Shown: positions 36,729-46,609, counted from the first letter of the stretch. The stretch: 64,000 nt of DNA from Anaerolineales bacterium HSG25 (GCA_030377865.1 JAUCGA010000021.1:1-64000); one strand, 5' to 3'. The notes: generated from the sequence alone by a model not told the origin. A program made the numbers and translations.

Positions 36729-37370
36729 TTACTTAATTAACAGTGCTCTTACCCCCGTCAACCGAGTTAGTTCTTGTATGACCGAATCAGTCTCTATAAA
36801 GTGAATGGCTAGCATGCCCACTGCTTTGGCCCCTTCAATGTTTTCGATAAAATCATCAATAAAGACGGCATCAGAGACATTAATGTCTAAACTTTCGGCG
36901 GCGAGATGATATATTTGGGGGGTTGGTTTGGCAATACCCACCTCAGCAGAGATGATAACCCCGTCAAAATAGTGAATGAATGGATAGGTGTTTGTCCATA
37001 ACGGACGAGCTTGGTCACTATAGTTGCTCAAAATACCGAGTGGATATCCGGCCTGTTTAAGCCGTTCAATATAGGCTACTAGCGGCTGGTTGAGATAATC
37101 GCCAGCAAAAAAATCTTGCTCCATGGTTTGGGCGTCAATTTCAGTGAGCTTAAAATGTTCAGCCAACCATTGCCAATGTTCGAGCCAACTTTTTTGTCCT
37201 AACTGCGCCTGCTTACCCGATTCATAATTAAAGATATAGCTTTCAAGTTCACTAGGTGACAGGTTTAACTTTGTGGCCCACTTTTCGCGGCCATGCCGAT
37301 GGTGGGTACGAATAAGCACGCCGCCAACATCAAAAATTACGGCTTTCGGTTTGTTTTTTATATGAGCCAT
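36729..37370 (-). CDS. HAD-superfamily phosphatase
   Basis: 213 residues. Motif I VIFDVGGVL (Asp nucleophile; the second acidic position is Gly, as in the YihX/epoxide-hydrolase-N subgroup), motif II ILSNYS, motif III Lys in GIAKPTPQIY and motif IV VFIDDFIENIEGAK. A helical cap follows motif I. Probably a small-molecule phosphatase; the substrate is unknown. Starts two bases after the preceding gene, so co-transcribed. Confidence 0.88.
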   Translation of the reverse strand: MAHIKNKPKAVIFDVGGVLIRTHHRHGREKWATKLNLSPSELESYIFNYESGKQAQLGQKSWLEHWQWLAEHFKLTEIDAQTMEQDFFAGDYLNQPLVAYIERLKQAGYPLGILSNYSDQARPLWTNTYPFIHYFDGVIISAEVGIAKPTPQIYHLAAESLDINVSDAVFIDDFIENIEGAKAVGMLAIHFIETDSVIQELTRLTGVRALLIK

Positions 37371-37372
37371 TT

Positions 37373-38374
37373 TTATTGCTCTAGGTCTCCTATAGAAACA
37401 TTGACGGTATCATAAGGGAAGAGGTAATAGTCTATGGGGACTGAATTGTCGTTTTTTAGGTGGATATAATGAAGCATCTCTTTAATAAGCATCCCACTCC
37501 ATTCTATCTCACCTGTGTTTGGATCTTCATCTTCAATACGTAATACTCCGGCTCCGATAGATTTCAGTTCCTCTCCTCTGGCCCAAACAACGGGGGCAGA
37601 CGCATCAAATATATTCATCTCAAGGTTGTATTTATTATTATTGGGAGTAAAAAATACTGTCAGGTTAGATGACTGGTACATTCCAGCATCAATTTCTTGT
37701 GGCATAATTGAGAATACATACCAACGTTCTTCACCCGGCTGTAATCTGCCTTTTGTATGGTCTTTCTCCATGTTTAAGGTAATGGGATTAGCAATATCCA
37801 TGCCAGATGTGGTTGCTACAGTTGTTGGTTTCTCTAAATCCGCTTTAATCACATCCTCGGTAAAGAGCCAATAATCGAGTGCGCTACTGTTTTTGTTTTC
37901 GAGACGGACTCTGTAAATTTTTTCACCTTCTACCCAACCCCGCCATGATAGTTCTCCTGTGTCGGGCTTGCCATCACGTGAAACGATGCTAGATGCACCA
38001 ACGTCAAGTTCATCGTCCGGTTCGAATAGCTCTAAACTTACATTCTGTACGGCATTTGTCTCGTTTGGAACGATAAATAAAGTCATAGGCAACTGCATAA
38101 ATGGATCTCCTTCTGGTTGAAATGAAAACCATAGCACCTCATTTGCCTCAATCTGTCCTATATTTTGACCCATTGTCATGGTAATAGGTTGGGTACTAAC
38201 AGCCGTTGAGCTTGTTGCTGTGGTAATAGTAGCAGTTACGGTTGGTGCTGGTGTAGCTTTACTATTACTACCTGTTTGTGCCTCAACAACCGTAACAGGT
38301 TTCAATAAAGAAGCGATACTTATGGCAAATATTCCTAACATAACTACCTTTATACTGATTGATAAATTTTTCAT
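37373..38374 (-). CDS. Secreted protein with two beta-rich repeats, unknown function
   Basis: 333 residues. Signal peptide at about 1-32 (VVMLGIFAISIASLL...VVEAQ), a Thr/Ser-rich linker to about 62, then two related domains of about 110-130 residues. They share ITMTMGQNIGQIEANEVLWFSF against ITLNMEKDHTKGRLQPGEERW, DTGELSWRGWV against NTGEIEWSGML, and LDYWLF against IDYYLF. The pattern resembles pre-peptidase C-type beta sandwiches, but I do not assign a family. AGGGGAAA precedes the ATG. Operon with the HAD gene, no clear functional link. Confidence 0.7.
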   Translation of the reverse strand: MKNLSISIKVVMLGIFAISIASLLKPVTVVEAQTGSNSKATPAPTVTATITTATSSTAVSTQPITMTMGQNIGQIEANEVLWFSFQPEGDPFMQLPMTLFIVPNETNAVQNVSLELFEPDDELDVGASSIVSRDGKPDTGELSWRGWVEGEKIYRVRLENKNSSALDYWLFTEDVIKADLEKPTTVATTSGMDIANPITLNMEKDHTKGRLQPGEERWYVFSIMPQEIDAGMYQSSNLTVFFTPNNNKYNLEMNIFDASAPVVWARGEELKSIGAGVLRIEDEDPNTGEIEWSGMLIKEMLHYIHLKNDNSVPIDYYLFPYDTVNVSIGDLEQ

Positions 38375-38520
38375 CTTGTTTCCCCTTGAAATTAATTTTT
38401 GTCTGAGTTAGTACAGCGTTAGATAAAGTAATGCGTGATTAGACCTTCAAGGTCGCGGAGTCATTCTCCTCCGAGGTGCGAAGCTCCTCGGAGGTGTTTG
38501 AAAAAACCACGCACAACTTA

Positions 38521-38673
38521 GGCAGTTCCAACTTTTAAAATCTCCCAAACTGATTAAATTCTCTATGTCATTCCCGCATGTTTTTAGCGGGAATCCACAT
38601 TCTGCATACAAATGGATGCCCGATAACACCATTCGGGCATGACATTTGGGAGGTTTATTTTCTTGGAGTTACC
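38521..38673 (+). mobile_element. MITE family A, copy 4, with a different core
   Basis: Same ends as copies 2 and 3 (GGCAGTTCCA, AAAATCTCCCAA; inverted GGTAACTCCAAGAAAATAAA) and 3-bp duplication TTA, but the core is TGTCATTCCCGCATG...GCGGGAATC...GATGCCCGATAAC...CGGGCATGACA. That core also lies inside the family B elements. Confidence 0.9.
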
Positions 38674-38691
38674 TTAATTAACAATATAGTT

Positions 38692-38971
38692 AGTACAGCG
38701 TTAAATAAGTTATGCGGGGTTTTCGATCATTCAGGGTATACTGTATCATTAGATTTTTTATTCTATCATCCTTGAAATTCTGCTCTAAATCAGCCATAAA
38801 AGAGTAGAATTTCAAGAATGATAGAATTTTTACAACAACCACAAAGGTAGTCCTGCATAGGTAGTGGTCAGCTACCCGCAAGTTCTAAACTTGCGGGTAG
38901 CTAACGGATCCGTACCACTACTTCTGCGCCATTACCCCACAAAATCCCACAAAACTTACTTAACGTTGTAT
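38692..38971 (-). mobile_element. MITE family J, copy 2, carrying a nested K element
   Basis: AGTACAGCGTTAAATAAGT and ACTTAACGTTGTA ends, inner hairpin TTCTATCATCCTTGAAATTC / GAATTTCAAGAATGATAGAA. K2 is inserted at 38846-38936. Confidence 0.78.
38846..38936 (-). mobile_element. MITE family K, copy 2, nested in J2
   Basis: GGTAGTCCTGCATAGGTAG to CTACTTCTGCGCCATTACC. CCACAAA occurs on both sides (38839-38845, 38937-38943), a likely 7-8 bp target duplication. Confidence 0.82.
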
Positions 38972-38985
38972 TAATTCTTAATTCC

Positions 38986-41900
38986 TTATTCCTGCGTTTC
39001 TATATCAATCGACCAGTTGTAGAAATCGAGCCGTTTATCAGCCGGATAGTTGCGATACAACCACGGTTTGGTTAAGGCAACACTTCCTGGGTGTGAGAGT
39101 GGAGCGTAGGCGGCTTCATCTACTGCTAATATCTGCTCGGCCTGAGCATATAGTTCAAAGCGCTCTCGGGGATCAGCTGTTTCTGCGGCGACAGTTGTTA
39201 ACTTATCAAACTCGGTTGGCCCCAAAATTTCTTGACAAGCTGGATCATTGCAGTTCCGACGAACATAGTTGGTGCCTTGTTGAGAGTTGAACACCTCATG
39301 CACAAAGTTGTTTTCATCGGGATAGGTGGCGCAATGGGTTGCATAGAATATATGAGGCATCTCTTCTATAGAAACACTATGATTATAATCCCCCCCTATA
39401 TTCTTTAGAGTTACTGTAATTCCTAATGTTTGGTACCACATTTGCTGAATCTTCTGTGTGGTTTCATTGTCCTTATCTAAAACAATGTCATAGATTACGT
39501 TAAATTCATCGGTAGTTAGACTCAAATCATCAAGATATTCTTGCAGTATAGTTTTAGCCATTTCAGGTTCATAAGATTGACCATATCGTCCCGGTGAAGG
39601 AGCGCCAAAGATACCTTGTGGGGCAAAGGTTGTCGCGGGCGTATCACCTAAACTTTCGTTGACAATCCCTTGACGGTCAATTGCGGCTGAAAATGCCTGG
39701 CGTATTCGTACATCATCAAAAGGAGCTTGGGGATATACAAAACCGAGATAATCACTGCAAGAGGTGTAATTTATACTCAACTCTTGAATAAACTGAGTAT
39801 TATTTTGAATGTTCTCTATTTCATCTATGAGATCAGAAAGGGTGTCAAACTCGTTGTCTTGATACATGGCCAGAGCTGTGGCGGTATCTGTAACGACGGT
39901 TTGGTTGATTTGTTCTATTTGAACCTGCTCTGCCTCGATCCATAGCGGATTTTTGATAAACTGAACCTGTTTCCCTTCATTCCATTGACTTAACAGGTAA
40001 GGGCCACTGGTATTAATTGCCTCAACGTTTGTCCACCCATCGGCCCATTCACTGATAGCCCAAGATGGTACTGGATAGGTGCGTGGATGTGAAAGAATAG
40101 CCGGAAAGTACACTGCTGGGTGCTTCAACTTAAATTTAACCGTCCAAGCATCAATTGCTTCCACCCCTAGCTCGGTCATGTCCAACTCTTGGGCATGGAC
40201 GGCTTGGGCATTTTCGATAATATAAAGCATGCTAGCTGTTGGGTTTTCAGATGATAGAACACGTTGAATTGTGTAAACCACATCATGAGCATTAACAAAT
40301 TTGGGGTTCCCATCAAAATCGGTAGCCTGCGTCACTTGGGCAGTTTGGGAATCATACTTTATCCACACAATATCGTTACGTAGTTTGAATGTCCATTCAA
40401 GCCCATCCTCAGAGGATTCCCAGTCTGTTGCCAGAGCAGGTACAACTTGACCGCCTTGAGGGTCGGATTGAGTTAGTCCCACAAATAAGTTTCGGATTTG
40501 AGCATCGTCCTCAGCTCGCTCAATGAAGGATGGGTCAAGGGTTTGAATTGCCTCAGGAAGATTGTAACGTAAGGTAACTAATCCACCAGTTATAACCTTT
40601 GCGGCTTCAATATCCCCAATAATAACAGATTCTATCTCCGTAATAGGTGTTTCCTCGTCAACTGTTACCTCTACAGTTGGTTCTTCTAACGTTTCTTCTG
40701 TCTCCTCTCCTGTCTCCTCTATCGAAGTTTCTTCATCTGAGGCTTCTTCTTCAAACAAACCCTCTGGATTAAACTCGATATCTTCATCTTCATTGCTCTC
40801 TAACCCATCTACCTCTGGATTCACGGTCTCTTCTGAATCGCCATTATTTATCTGTTTGTTTTTTAAAAGATACTCTTGATACTCTTTCTCAATCGCATCA
40901 TTTTTGGCCCGAATGGTTGCTAAATCAGGTGGAGCAGGATAAAAAATAATTAACGTAACCGCCAAAAAGGCTCCGATGACAACCGGCCAATATAACAGTT
41001 TTGGGTAAAGATTATTGCCAAATTGGATAAAGGAGATGTTAATGTTTGAATAGAATAACATGGAGTTAACCGAAATGATAAGTAAGATCACGTAAGCAGA
41101 AATGTAGGCATATTCTAGGTATACTACTCCAGATGCCTGTAACTCACTTCGTAAGCCGACATGAGACACGGCAACCACAAAGAAAAGCGCGGCCGCATAA
41201 GATAGTACATTAAAAGAGTTTTCGGCTTGAACAAGCAAAACGGCAAACATAAGGGAAATAACAACCAGAATTGTAACCGCATGGGCTATGATTGGTGATA
41301 AAATCGAACGACTGATCACTACATTATAATATAAATCAGGAATATAATGCTTTTTTATAGTCCGATTGCCTCCAAAGTCGGTGCTATATTTATCGGTGCG
41401 ATAACTGAAATAGCTACGAAGAATATACCAATCTTGTATAACGAGATTTTCAACCAAACCGGGTTGTTTAATCGGTTCAATAAATTCGTAACTATCTAAA
41501 TCTGGGATGAGAACAAAATTTTTATCTAATAAGCGAGGCCAAATCTGCAACTGTACGGTAGCCTGATCAAGAGGGTATTTATGGACACTTGGCTTTTGAC
41601 GCAAGGTTGCTCGAAAGAACCAACCAACCGTTTCGGTGTCACCTTCTGTAAAACGATAAATTTCGTCGATGTGTGCGCCTTCGTCATCAACTGAATCTGT
41701 TAATAAGGGCATTTCTTTGGCGGCTTCCGGTAAATCTTGCGGATATTTCTGCCAAATGTAACCAGATACTGAACTTTCGATAGTGTTTTCGAAACCAATC
41801 GTTTCCAACATCACCCCCGTTGGAATTTCGATTGTTTCACCCCCTTCATTTCCATTTCTAAGGCGATTGTCGATAATCGCTAAATGCTTTTTTAGCGTCG

Positions 41901-43152
41901 AGGAATCGGCTAAAACGGTTTCTAAATGATTATAAGGAGGATAAGCCATTTCCAGATACCAAATACAACCGATAGCTGTAATAAATAAAATAGCAGTAAA
42001 AAATGACACTGCCCACAAGTTGTATACCCCACCGTTATAGGCTCGAAAAAGAAGTACAGAGAGGAACAATAGAAAACCTGTTCCTGATAGGATGATTTGA
42101 ATAAGGCTACGTTTGTTGGTATTGGGGTCAAGTAAGCGAATATCTTTGTTAAAAACAACTCCTATCGACCAGCCTGCAATTGGCACAGGTTCATAAAATA
42201 TCCAATTTTCTTGACCTGTTTCAGGGTCAACTTCTTCCCGATAGAAAATTTTACCTGCTAAAGCCCGTTCACCATCACGACGTAATGCTTCATTCCCAGT
42301 TTCATCAGCTATTTCAAAAATTGTCCGTTCCAAGTATCCCTTATCTGGATGGGAGATAAATTTCCCCTCTTTGGAGAGAATATAACTATATCCACCCTCA
42401 CCCAAATCAAGCGATTTAACAAATTCGGTTAAAGTTTCTAAAGAATGGTCAACATAAATTAAGCCGATTGGCATGTTCTCAAACGTGTCGGGATTAAGTC
42501 GATAAAAAGGAATAGTGTATTCGGCTAAATATGTCTGAGCCACTTCACCAAAATAGGGTTCGATCCAGCCCCCACCTTGAGATATTGAGCTATACCAAGC
42601 TGATTGTGGAAGTTCAGAGTCGGTATAATCATAAAAATTTTCGATTTGACCCCGTTTAAACTCACCCAGTTCGTTTTTACTGTAATAAGGGGCAAATAAA
42701 TCCTTATCAGATTTATACTCTCTTGGTTCAAAGGCCGCCCCTAAACCAAATATATTTGGTTTTTTATCTACATCACTGGTTATACGTGAAACTAATTCCT
42801 CGTTAGAAAGCTTTTTGTGGGTCAAGTCATTGGCAATGCCTCTGGCTAAGAGCATGGTTTCATTTAATTCTCGATTAATGCTCAGAGCCACCCGAAACGC
42901 ATCCCGATGAGCGTCTTCAAAGGCTATTGTTTCTTGTTGAGCTTTGTACTTGTTGTATTGCGAATTAAGGTATAGGGTCAATCCTAAAAAAAGAAAGCAA
43001 CAGATTAGTGCAATGAGAAACACCGAACTACCCTCAAAAAGGGCCATGCGACTAATATCCGTTTTCGCCTCGCTTCGCCCCATCATAAGCAGGGCTTCAC
43101 TAACCGATTTAGTTCTTTGGGCTTTACTTCGTTGTTTCGGTTTTTGTGACAT
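38986..43152 (-). CDS. dCache - four-helix channel-like - SBP_bac_5 fusion receptor
   Basis: 1388 residues, start at 43152 with AGGGGG upstream. Helix at about 42-62; extracellular dCache-like sensor at about 65-345 (GWIEPYFGEV, GEGGYSYILSKEGKFISHPD, GWSIGVVFNKD); helices at 350-370 and 378-400; a beta-rich extracellular domain at about 405-612 with KYPLDQATVQLQIWP and IQDWYI; four helices at about 619-642, 646-664, 681-702, 717-738; a Glu-rich linker (about 770-850); and a family 5 oligopeptide-type solute-binding domain (about 855-1388; LRYNLPEAIQTLDPS, DAHDVVYTIQR-like, RQAFSAAIDRQGIV). The beta domain plus four helices resembles a pentameric ligand-gated ion channel subunit; this part is inference. 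Topology keeps all three ligand-binding domains outside. Two bases after the preceding gene. Confidence 0.7.
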   Translation of the reverse strand: MSQKPKQRSKAQRTKSVSEALLMMGRSEAKTDISRMALFEGSSVFLIALICCFLFLGLTLYLNSQYNKYKAQQETIAFEDAHRDAFRVALSINRELNETMLLARGIANDLTHKKLSNEELVSRITSDVDKKPNIFGLGAAFEPREYKSDKDLFAPYYSKNELGEFKRGQIENFYDYTDSELPQSAWYSSISQGGGWIEPYFGEVAQTYLAEYTIPFYRLNPDTFENMPIGLIYVDHSLETLTEFVKSLDLGEGGYSYILSKEGKFISHPDKGYLERTIFEIADETGNEALRRDGERALAGKIFYREEVDPETGQENWIFYEPVPIAGWSIGVVFNKDIRLLDPNTNKRSLIQIILSGTGFLLFLSVLLFRAYNGGVYNLWAVSFFTAILFITAIGCIWYLEMAYPPYNHLETVLADSSTLKKHLAIIDNRLRNGNEGGETIEIPTGVMLETIGFENTIESSVSGYIWQKYPQDLPEAAKEMPLLTDSVDDEGAHIDEIYRFTEGDTETVGWFFRATLRQKPSVHKYPLDQATVQLQIWPRLLDKNFVLIPDLDSYEFIEPIKQPGLVENLVIQDWYILRSYFSYRTDKYSTDFGGNRTIKKHYIPDLYYNVVISRSILSPIIAHAVTILVVISLMFAVLLVQAENSFNVLSYAAALFFVVAVSHVGLRSELQASGVVYLEYAYISAYVILLIISVNSMLFYSNINISFIQFGNNLYPKLLYWPVVIGAFLAVTLIIFYPAPPDLATIRAKNDAIEKEYQEYLLKNKQINNGDSEETVNPEVDGLESNEDEDIEFNPEGLFEEEASDEETSIEETGEETEETLEEPTVEVTVDEETPITEIESVIIGDIEAAKVITGGLVTLRYNLPEAIQTLDPSFIERAEDDAQIRNLFVGLTQSDPQGGQVVPALATDWESSEDGLEWTFKLRNDIVWIKYDSQTAQVTQATDFDGNPKFVNAHDVVYTIQRVLSSENPTASMLYIIENAQAVHAQELDMTELGVEAIDAWTVKFKLKHPAVYFPAILSHPRTYPVPSWAISEWADGWTNVEAINTSGPYLLSQWNEGKQVQFIKNPLWIEAEQVQIEQINQTVVTDTATALAMYQDNEFDTLSDLIDEIENIQNNTQFIQELSINYTSCSDYLGFVYPQAPFDDVRIRQAFSAAIDRQGIVNESLGDTPATTFAPQGIFGAPSPGRYGQSYEPEMAKTILQEYLDDLSLTTDEFNVIYDIVLDKDNETTQKIQQMWYQTLGITVTLKNIGGDYNHSVSIEEMPHIFYATHCATYPDENNFVHEVFNSQQGTNYVRRNCNDPACQEILGPTEFDKLTTVAAETADPRERFELYAQAEQILAVDEAAYAPLSHPGSVALTKPWLYRNYPADKRLDFYNWSIDIETQE

Positions 43153-43154
43153 AA

Positions 43155-46100
43155 TTAACCCCCTAATCGTTCCCGACATTCATCAAGAATTTTTTGAGCC
43201 GTTGGAACAAGGGCATCAAGTTCAGTTTGAATTTGTTCTTGTTTTATTTCGTCAAGCATGATTTTTTCCCAAACTTCATCAGCCGTTTCGATGACAGTAC
43301 TACTACACGGATGGATGTTTCGCCATGTTGCGATAGGGGTGAGGTCTAAAACATTAAAGAAAGCCCTTGTTGATTCTTCGTCAGCGTTCTTATGTTCTAT
43401 TAAAACGGTTTTAATTGACGGGAAGAGTGTGCCATGTTCCATGAGAAATCGTTGCCCCGGTGGGCCAGCCCACCATTTTAGAAACGTCCAAGCCTCGTCA
43501 GGATGTTTTGTTTCTTTCCAGATAGAGGCTGGCAATGACCATGAGTTGACATAATGGGGAGCATCAGCCAAGCCCGGTTCAGGCAGAACTCCAAAATTTA
43601 ATCCAGCTTCTTGAACCGAAAGCATGTGTCCCTGATTGAGTGTTGCCATCGCCAGTCGTCCATCTAAAAAAAGATCTACCGGGCCAGTTGCCTCTCGTCC
43701 TAACGCTTCAATGTCAGCCACCGAAGGAGTGCTATCCGTCTGAACCAAATTCCATAGCCATGTATAAGCGGCCACCGATTCTGGACTGTTTAGGTAGCTA
43801 TCAACTGTCAAACTATTGTCACTGTATGGACGCGCTCCGTAGTTAAACCAGAGCGCCCGAAAAGGATGTCGAGGACGGTCTCCTCCCCAACGTTTTTTGG
43901 CTGGATCATTAAGTTGAGTAACGAGCATGAGCCAATCATCGGTCGTCCAATCTTCGGTCGGGTAGGGGAGGCCGACTTCATCAAAAATATCTTTATTGTA
44001 TAGTACAATACTAGCTCCTACCCCCAAAGGGAGAGCCACAATCTTATCATCCCACAAAGCGCGAGTTTTCCAAAAGCCGGACAGATACATGGAGGTGTCA
44101 AAGTTATCATGTTCAATAAATGGGGCTAAATCAAGTGCTTCGGGGAACCAACTTTTATCCCAAAAAAAGGCTACATCAGGCCCATTATCGCCAGCCTCAA
44201 AAGCGGTTTCCATGTATCCCGTAAAGTTACTCTCACTTAGGACGGTCATGTTTATTTTTATATGTGGATGTTCGGCTTCAAACTGTTCAACCATTTCTCG
44301 TTGAACCTGCTCGCTATACTCCTCCGAGTCCACCGTCCACCATTCGAGAGTCACAACATCAGCAGAATCTTCCGCCATTTCCATCGTTTCTGTCACAGTG
44401 ACATCAGTTTGCGGATCATCCAAGAACTGGTTGACATTGGCAAAATCTACAAAGCGTGGTCCGGTAGGCCAAATTTTATCAGCGGGTATGTTAGCATTGT
44501 CGTTATACAATTTTAATAGGACAATAGGAATGTAACCTTGAAGGTATTGCTGTTGGTCAACCGCAAATATAATATCGTTGTTTTTTATTAGCGTTAGTAT
44601 CTCCGGCGATGTGTCGAAAGTGGCTAGTTTAACTTTGTTTGATAGTCGCTCCGTACCTTCGATTATCTCTAAGGTAGGCATAATTATTGACATATCTGCG
44701 GTCAAGACACCCACAATACCCATTTGAGCCTTGATTGCCCTCACGACCTGCTCTTCCATATCAATCAGATTATCTGGGTCAACAATTAGCGTCTCAACCG
44801 TACCGTTGACTCGTTCTAGGGCATCGGTAAAACCTTCGCAACGTAATCGTAGGGTTTGGCTATCTTGGTTATTGCTGATACAAACACCGTTCCTTACCCC
44901 AAAAATAGCCAACCGTTTGCCCGAATTAAAACCCGCTTCATACTCTAACTGTCCAACATGGGTCAGAACACCTAGCGAAGAAGTTACTTCAGAACCAGAG
45001 TTGATGGAAATAACGGGGATTCCAGCTTCAATGGCTGTCTCAATTGAGGGGACTAATGTTTCGAGGTCGGGTATTGAGACGACTAAACCATCCGGTTTAG
45101 TCGCAACTGCTTCGTCAATCAGTTGCGCCATAGCCTGTATATCTGCCAATTCTGGAGCTAGAAATTTAACCGTCCCCCCCATGTTTTGTTGAATTGATTT
45201 GGGGCGATATTGTATCCTTCCGGCTGGAGCCAGAAACTCAACAGTAACACCTAATTCCTGAGCCGCTTGGTTGACCCCGTCCTCCACGATAGACCAAAAA
45301 CTGTCTCCCTTTCCTTGGGTAATTACGACAAAATGTAATGGTTCCGTGGATTCTTCTGTGGTTTGGGTTGAGGTTTTAGCCCGTACCTTTTCTGTAGCCT
45401 CTATAACGGCATCTACATTTTTTAGGGTCACAAAATTGGGGCCGGTTGGTGTTATATCATCGACCGGAACATTTCCATTATTTAAGTAAAGATGCAATAG
45501 CATAACGGGTAAATATCCCTGTAGGTATTGTTGCTGGTCAACAGCAAATAGTATTTCTTCGCTTTGAATCGCTTCAATAATCTCAGGCGACAGGTCAAAT
45601 GTTGCTAGGGTAATATTATCAAGCCTGTTTTTTTCTTTGAGTGCCCGTAGAGCCGCCATCCCGACGTTGCCCCCGCCCGTTAAAATGCCATCAACCGTAG
45701 AGATTGCCTCTAGCGCCATACCAATTCGTTGCTGGGTAGCCATAAGGTCAGAATTGTCTACCGCCAGTGTATCCGCAACACCCCCTACCTCTATCATGGC
45801 ATCAGTAAACCCTTGACATCGAGCATCAATGGCTCTATTTCCGACCTCTTGATTTACACAAAACCCATGCCGTACACCCGCCTCGACCAAGCGTTTTCCT
45901 GCTTGAACCCCGGCTTCATATTCTAACTGTCCGACATGAGTTAGTACGCCTAAATTTACGGTAGTCTCTTGACCCACATTAATCGAAATGATCGGAATAT
46001 TCGCTTCAACAGCTTTTTCAATTGCTGGAGATAAAGCCCCCACATCTGGGATTGAAACCACTAAACCATCTGGTGGGGTGGTTATAACCGTTTCGATTTT

Positions 46101-46400
46101 TTGAGCCATTAATTCAACGTCAAAACTTGCCGGACTCCGATAATCAACCGTAAGGTCGAAATCGTTAGCGGCTTGATCCGCACCTCGTTTAACGACCGCC
46201 CAAAATGGATTGGAGGCTACCCCATGAGTGACAAAAACAATGTGTGTTTTAGTAATCATGTCCTGCTCCAAAACCGAAGGTGTAACTGCCTCTATCGTTG
46301 AAGATATTTCATCATTAGGGGGTTGGTTGTTACAACCACATAGCAATAAAACGAGAATAACTGAGATAAATAGAGTTTTGTTGGTGAGATGTACTGACAT
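43155..46400 (-). CDS. Lipoprotein with two sugar-type and one family 1 solute-binding domains
   Basis: 1081 residues. Lipobox LCGC (Cys23) after a hydrophobic signal. Two homologous Peripla_BP_4 (RbsB-like) domains at about 50-338 and 355-660 share GLVVSIPD, LGVLTHVGQLEYEAG, LATFD.SPEI and FAVDQQQYLQGY, each with a Cys pair (FC...RCQGF, VC...RCEGF). A family 1 solute-binding domain covers 680-1081 (TLEWWTVDSEEYSEQV, GPDVAFFWDKSWFPEAL, AWTFLKWWAGPPGQRFL). A 24-residue extra segment sits in the second domain. Start at 46400 is chosen over the longer frame because it places a proper signal peptide. No permease or ATPase is near; it probably feeds ligands to the downstream receptor. Confidence 0.85.
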   Translation of the reverse strand: MSVHLTNKTLFISVILVLLLCGCNNQPPNDEISSTIEAVTPSVLEQDMITKTHIVFVTHGVASNPFWAVVKRGADQAANDFDLTVDYRSPASFDVELMAQKIETVITTPPDGLVVSIPDVGALSPAIEKAVEANIPIISINVGQETTVNLGVLTHVGQLEYEAGVQAGKRLVEAGVRHGFCVNQEVGNRAIDARCQGFTDAMIEVGGVADTLAVDNSDLMATQQRIGMALEAISTVDGILTGGGNVGMAALRALKEKNRLDNITLATFDLSPEIIEAIQSEEILFAVDQQQYLQGYLPVMLLHLYLNNGNVPVDDITPTGPNFVTLKNVDAVIEATEKVRAKTSTQTTEESTEPLHFVVITQGKGDSFWSIVEDGVNQAAQELGVTVEFLAPAGRIQYRPKSIQQNMGGTVKFLAPELADIQAMAQLIDEAVATKPDGLVVSIPDLETLVPSIETAIEAGIPVISINSGSEVTSSLGVLTHVGQLEYEAGFNSGKRLAIFGVRNGVCISNNQDSQTLRLRCEGFTDALERVNGTVETLIVDPDNLIDMEEQVVRAIKAQMGIVGVLTADMSIIMPTLEIIEGTERLSNKVKLATFDTSPEILTLIKNNDIIFAVDQQQYLQGYIPIVLLKLYNDNANIPADKIWPTGPRFVDFANVNQFLDDPQTDVTVTETMEMAEDSADVVTLEWWTVDSEEYSEQVQREMVEQFEAEHPHIKINMTVLSESNFTGYMETAFEAGDNGPDVAFFWDKSWFPEALDLAPFIEHDNFDTSMYLSGFWKTRALWDDKIVALPLGVGASIVLYNKDIFDEVGLPYPTEDWTTDDWLMLVTQLNDPAKKRWGGDRPRHPFRALWFNYGARPYSDNSLTVDSYLNSPESVAAYTWLWNLVQTDSTPSVADIEALGREATGPVDLFLDGRLAMATLNQGHMLSVQEAGLNFGVLPEPGLADAPHYVNSWSLPASIWKETKHPDEAWTFLKWWAGPPGQRFLMEHGTLFPSIKTVLIEHKNADEESTRAFFNVLDLTPIATWRNIHPCSSTVIETADEVWEKIMLDEIKQEQIQTELDALVPTAQKILDECRERLGG

Positions 46401-46447
46401 GTATTTTCCGTTTAAAAGGTAAAATATTACAACATTAAATGGAAGCA

Positions 46448-46588
46448 AAAGTTTGTCGATTCATTCATGACCTGACATGCTGACAAAATCAAAAGCATTT
46501 TTTGACAGGATTAATAAGATTACAAGTGAAATAATCCTGTTAATCTTGTCAGATATTGTTTTAATCATGTTGAAATGATAAACTTCTG
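46448..46588. repeat. Family H palindromic element, copy 4
   Basis: AAAAGTTTGTCGATTCATTC to CATGTTGAAATGATAAACTTC, with ACAGGATT / AATCCTGT units. It ends close to the upstream edge of the triple-binding-protein gene. Confidence 0.72.
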
Positions 46589-46609
46589 TGGAAGTTTTTG
46601 TTCAAGAAT

